Shown here piece after piece: positions 13,118 through 15,780 of a DNA stretch of 15,780 bases (its first letter is position 1; every line of letters begins with the position of its first letter). The notes beneath the pieces were generated by a model, which worked only from the letters and a program-made list of their open reading frames with translations, did no database searches and was not told the DNA's origin. The stretch is from Porticoccaceae bacterium. Lineage in GTDB: Bacteria; Pseudomonadota; Gammaproteobacteria; Pseudomonadales; Porticoccaceae. Position numbers and translations under genes: made by a program. The stretch lies in assembly GCA_019090225.1 (NCBI GenBank), contig JAHRWI010000189.1:1-15780 (forward strand), read 5' to 3'.

Positions 13118-14131
13118 ATGAATCAAACAACAGCTCGAACACCCCGAATCGCGGTAACCCTCCCCGCTGGTCCAGAGGTCAGCGATACCATAGCGCGGGT
13201 CAAATGGGCTGAGGCCGAGGGTTATACCGATGCCTGGTTCGCCGATGCCGGCGCCCCGGATGCACTGACCACCGCCGCAGCGCTGGCCAGCTATACCAAC
13301 ACCGTTCGCATTGGCGTCGCGGTGACACCGGTATTTACCCGAACCCCTGCAGTCCTCGCTGCTACCGCGAACACTTTGGGGCAGTTGCTACCGGGACGTT
13401 TCGTCATGGGTCTGGGCTCTTCCAGCCAAACCATGATGGAGAATTGGCATGGCCTCGAATTCGGCAAGCCCCTGACTCGGGTCAAGAACACCGCCCTGAT
13501 GGTTCGCTCAATATTGAAGGGTGAAAAAACCAATTTTGATCTCGACGGTCTCCGCAGTCACGGTTACAGCCAGGCAGCCATTGATAATCCACCACCGATT
13601 TATATCGCTGCCCTGCGCTCAAAAATGATCGAGATGGCCGCTGAGGTAGGCGACGGGGTGATTTTTAATCTATGGCCACAACGTGCTCTGCCAAAAATGA
13701 TTGAGCATGCAAAACTCGGTGCCCAGGCCGCAGGTAAAGACTGGGGCGATGTAGAAATAGTTAACCGTGCCATGGTGCTGGTCACCGATGATAAAGCCTC
13801 GGCGCGGGATTTATTCAGGGCCGCATTCGCGCCCTATTATGCGACGCCGGTTTACAATGCCTTTCTCGCCTGGGCGGGCTTTAGCGAGGCCGCACAAACC
13901 ATTACCGAGGGCTGGGCGGCCCGTGATCGGGTTAAGACCGGTGGCGCATTGAGCGATGCCATGGTCGATGAAATTGCCGTAATTGGCAGCGCCGAAGAAT
14001 GCCGTGAAAGGCTGCGTGCTGATATCGCCAGCGGTATTGATACGCAAATCATTTCGCCGCTGGCAGGTGCTAGCGATGACGATATTGCTGCCACCTTTGA
14101 CGCGTTTTCAGGTCAGCATTTTGCGCTCTGA
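13118..14131 (+). CDS. LLM-class flavin/F420-dependent oxidoreductase (first of two)
   Basis: 337 residues of the bacterial-luciferase-like TIM-barrel superfamily. Typical segments: an early IAVTLPAG strand, AEAEGYTDAWFAD (32-44), VRIGVAVTPVFTRTPAVLAA (63-82), GRFVMGLGSSSQTMMENWHG (92-111) and a final EECRERLRADIASGIDT helix that often closes F420-type members. The GSSS...WHG...KPLTRV pattern resembles F420-dependent enzymes. The cofactor could be F420 or FMN; no F420 biosynthesis gene is in the window. Such enzymes oxidise or reduce ketones, or insert oxygen. AGGA ten bases before the ATG supports the start. The next gene is another LLM protein 44 bases downstream, probably in the same operon. 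Confidence 0.9.
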   Translation: MNQTTARTPRIAVTLPAGPEVSDTIARVKWAEAEGYTDAWFADAGAPDALTTAAALASYTNTVRIGVAVTPVFTRTPAVLAATANTLGQLLPGRFVMGLGSSSQTMMENWHGLEFGKPLTRVKNTALMVRSILKGEKTNFDLDGLRSHGYSQAAIDNPPPIYIAALRSKMIEMAAEVGDGVIFNLWPQRALPKMIEHAKLGAQAAGKDWGDVEIVNRAMVLVTDDKASARDLFRAAFAPYYATPVYNAFLAWAGFSEAAQTITEGWAARDRVKTGGALSDAMVDEIAVIGSAEECRERLRADIASGIDTQIISPLAGASDDDIAATFDAFSGQHFAL

Positions 14132-14155
14132 TAGAACGACTGATATAGAACGACT
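14131..14155 (+). repeat. 11-bp direct repeat between the two LLM genes
   Basis: ATAGAACGACT occurs at 14131-14141 and again at 14145-14155, a 14-bp period. The first copy starts on the last base of the stop codon of the upstream gene. AAGGGG before the next start at 14176 lies just beyond. Confidence 0.6.
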
Positions 14156-14175
14156 AATAAAGTAAGGGGTAAATA

Positions 14176-15102
14176 ATGGCTATTGGTGTGGGGCTGGGCT
14201 TGGCCCGCTTTCCCTTTCAGGACGTAGACAATTTTTGGCAATGGGTGCAAGTCTGCGAAGAAGGCGGCATCGACTCACTATGGCAAACCGACCGCCTGGT
14301 CTCAGACGAGCCATTCCTTGAATGCATGAGCGCTCTTGCCGCCATTGCCGGTGCCACCAAACGCATTAAATTTGGCATGAACGTGGCCTCCGCCGCTTTG
14401 CGTGATCCGCTGGTGCTAGCCAAGCAGTGTGCGACCATAGATTTCCTCAGCAAAGGTCGTTTATTACCCGCCTTTGGCATCGGCACCGCGCGAGCGCCGG
14501 AATGGAAAGCTACTGGTCGCGATACCAAAGGTCGCGGCAAACGCACCGATGAAGCCCTGGAGATCATTGCGCGACTCTGGCAAGGCGAATCAGTGAGTTT
14601 CGATGGTCAACACTATCAGTACAAAGATGCAGTAATTTTGCCCCTGCCCGTTCAACACACCCTACCCCTCTGGGTCGGCGGCAGTAGCGACGCGGCCGTT
14701 GCCCGTACGGCAAAAATTGGTACCGGCTGGCAGGCGGGTCTGGAATCACCTAAACGCGCTGGCATCGCAAAAAAAGCCATTGTCGAAGCCTTAAAGGAAA
14801 CCGGTCGCAAAATTGATGACGACCACTACGGAACGGGGTTTTTCTATTACTTTGGTTCCCGTGACGATAATGTCTGTCAGCGAGAATTAGCCAGATTCGG
14901 GAAGCTGGCACCGGATTCAAAACTTGATCACCTCCTCGCGGTCGGGGCCGACGAATTACTCGACCAGATCAGCCAGTACGTGGATCAGGGCATACCCAAA
15001 TTTATTTTGCGACCGCTGGGTAACAGCGACGCCGAAGTGCTCCAGCAGACTCGACACTTGATAGACCATATTTTGCCGAGGCTGGAGAGCATTCACAGCT
15101 AA
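14176..15102 (+). CDS. LLM-class flavin/F420-dependent oxidoreductase (second of two)
   Basis: 308 residues, luciferase-like fold but only loosely similar to its upstream neighbour, so this is not a recent duplication. Segments: VCEEGGIDSLWQTDRLVS (27-44), KRIKFGMNVASAALRDPLVL (62-81), SKGRLLPAFGIGTARAPEW (92-110), then RTDEALEIIARLWQGE and the PLWVGG strand, all usual for the family. Flavin or F420 would bind at the C-terminal mouth of the barrel. AAGGGG seven bases before the ATG is a strong ribosome site. The 44-base gap suggests co-transcription with the first LLM gene. The two may form a two-subunit enzyme or act in sequence; neither is shown. The substrate is unknown. Confidence 0.9.
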   Translation: MAIGVGLGLARFPFQDVDNFWQWVQVCEEGGIDSLWQTDRLVSDEPFLECMSALAAIAGATKRIKFGMNVASAALRDPLVLAKQCATIDFLSKGRLLPAFGIGTARAPEWKATGRDTKGRGKRTDEALEIIARLWQGESVSFDGQHYQYKDAVILPLPVQHTLPLWVGGSSDAAVARTAKIGTGWQAGLESPKRAGIAKKAIVEALKETGRKIDDDHYGTGFFYYFGSRDDNVCQRELARFGKLAPDSKLDHLLAVGADELLDQISQYVDQGIPKFILRPLGNSDAEVLQQTRHLIDHILPRLESIHS

Positions 15103-15106
15103 CGAT

Positions 15107-15166
15107 CTCTTTCCAGGCTGTCTCATTCCAGGCTACTTCCGTCCAGACCAACTCTGTGCAGACAGC
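15107..15166 (+). repeat. Four degenerate 15-bp tandem repeats after the LLM operon
   Basis: Consecutive units are CTCTTTCCAGGCTGT, CTCATTCCAGGCTAC, TTCCGTCCAGACCAA and CTCTGTGCAGACAGC. Units one and two match at 12 of 15; CCAG or GCAG is held at the same place in all four. The array begins four bases after the LLM stop codon. Confidence 0.55.
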
Positions 15167-15214
15167 CTCCTATTAATCTCGATGACCGCGATGGCTTGTC
15201 AAACATCCCTTAGC

Positions 15215-15228
15215 TTGATGCAGATCAA
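15215..15228. promoter_or_regulatory. Perfect FNR/Anr-type box upstream of ppk2
   Basis: TTGATGCAGATCAA fits the FNR/Anr consensus TTGAT-N4-ATCAA at every fixed base. It lies 141 bases before the ppk2 start and no minus-strand gene starts nearby, so ppk2 is the likely target. A possible -10 (TCTAAA, 15239-15244) follows, but the spacing is not that of a standard class II site. Between it and ppk2 the leader has two small hairpins (GGCTAA/TTAGCC at 15262-15285; ACACC/GGTGT at 15315-15334, then a T-run). Confidence 0.55.
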
Positions 15229-15369
15229 TGCATTTAACTCTAAATAGGGTACTTTCTAGCTGGCTAAAACTTTAGTCCATTAGCCTCCCATCACAGTGTG
15301 TTACCGCGTTCACTACACCTTTTTCAAACGGTGTCGGGGGCTTTTTTATTATTAAGAAAAAGGGAAATT

Positions 15370-15780
15370 ATGTCCGATCAACAATTAACAAACCAGGCAG
15401 CAAACCAGGTGTTATCCAAAAAAAAGAAGCAAGCCATCGTCTTCGATCTCAATGCCAAGAATGGCAGAATCAAATGGAACGCGGATGGTGCCTACCCCTA
15501 CAGCACGAAAATGGATGTGCTCGAATATGAACAGCACAAGCATGAGTTACAGATCGAGCTGTTAAAAATGCAGGGTTGGGTCAAAGACGCTAACAAGCGA
15601 GTTGTTATCATTTTTGAGGGCCGCGATGCGGCGGGTAAAGGCGGTACGATCAAGCGCTTCACAGAGCACCTCAACCCTCGTGGTGCCAAGGTTGTCGCCC
15701 TTGAAAAACCTACCGCCCGCGAGCGTAATCAATGGTACTTTCAACGCTATATCCAACACCTGCCCAGCAAAGGCGAAATC
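15370..15780 (+). CDS. ppk2: Polyphosphate kinase 2 (N-terminal part, 3' partial)
   Basis: The first 137 residues of a PPK2-family protein, cut by the window edge. PPK2 enzymes use polyphosphate to phosphorylate nucleotides (or the reverse) in the cytosol. The Walker A loop GRDAAGKGGT (84-93) is followed by IKRFTEHLNPRGAKVVALEK (94-113), PTARERNQWYFQRYIQHLP (114-132), the family signature up to the lid. Residues 42-70 (YPYSTKM...LQIELLKMQGW) are the usual helical lead. GGGAA just before the ATG is the ribosome site. The N-terminus (1-40) is Lys-rich and variable. The leader carries an FNR/Anr box, suggesting control by oxygen. The subclass cannot be fixed without the rest, though the lead and length so far fit the single-domain ADP/GDP-forming class. 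Confidence 0.96.
   Translation, partial: MSDQQLTNQAANQVLSKKKKQAIVFDLNAKNGRIKWNADGAYPYSTKMDVLEYEQHKHELQIELLKMQGWVKDANKRVVIIFEGRDAAGKGGTIKRFTEHLNPRGAKVVALEKPTARERNQWYFQRYIQHLPSKGEI

Overview
The window looks like a catabolic stretch of a gammaproteobacterial chromosome, most like the marine Spongiibacteraceae/Halieaceae-type lineages. This rests on protein character, moderate GC and Shine-Dalgarno usage, and no marker gene fixes the taxon. There is no phage, plasmid, insertion-sequence or CRISPR signature. Eleven full-length genes of recognisable family, two full-length genes of unknown function, and partial genes at both edges fill most of the window.

Layout. 1-1032: the last codons of one short-chain dehydrogenase (SDR), then a complete SDR with a related C-terminus. 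1286-2796: a membrane-anchored protein of unknown function and a metallo-beta-lactamase-fold hydrolase. 2797-3426: a gene-free stretch with decayed coding fragments (including a TPR-protein tail) and short repeats. 3427-6986, minus strand: an apparent operon of phosphotransferase (APH fold), acyl-CoA dehydrogenase (ACAD) and APC permease. 7172-9365, plus strand: a dienelactone-hydrolase-family enzyme and an MFS carrier of the oxalate/monocarboxylate type. 9631-11535: a secreted methyltransferase-like protein and a secreted protein of unknown function, convergent on a strong shared terminator. 11883-12944, minus: a second APH-fold kinase of the ACAD10/11 type. 13118-15102, plus: two consecutive luciferase-like (LLM) flavin/F420 oxidoreductases. 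15370 to the end: the N-terminal part of polyphosphate kinase 2, with a perfect FNR/Anr-type box upstream.

How the genes may work together. SDR, ACAD, two acyl-CoA-kinase-like APH proteins, a dienelactone hydrolase, LLM oxidoreductases and two carriers fit uptake and breakdown of hydroxylated, cyclic or lactone-forming carboxylic acids as CoA esters. The most interesting unit is the adjacent APH + ACAD pair. It resembles an unfused version of eukaryotic ACAD10/ACAD11 and the LvaA/LvaC pair of levulinate catabolism, where a 4-hydroxyacyl-CoA is phosphorylated and then dephosphorylated to an enoyl-CoA. The substrate here is unknown.

A second theme lies in the gaps. Several intergenic regions hold short degenerate tandem repeats with a shared period of 15 bp but different unit sequences, and others have periods of 11, 14 or 21 bp. 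These were found by eye and need a statistical test.
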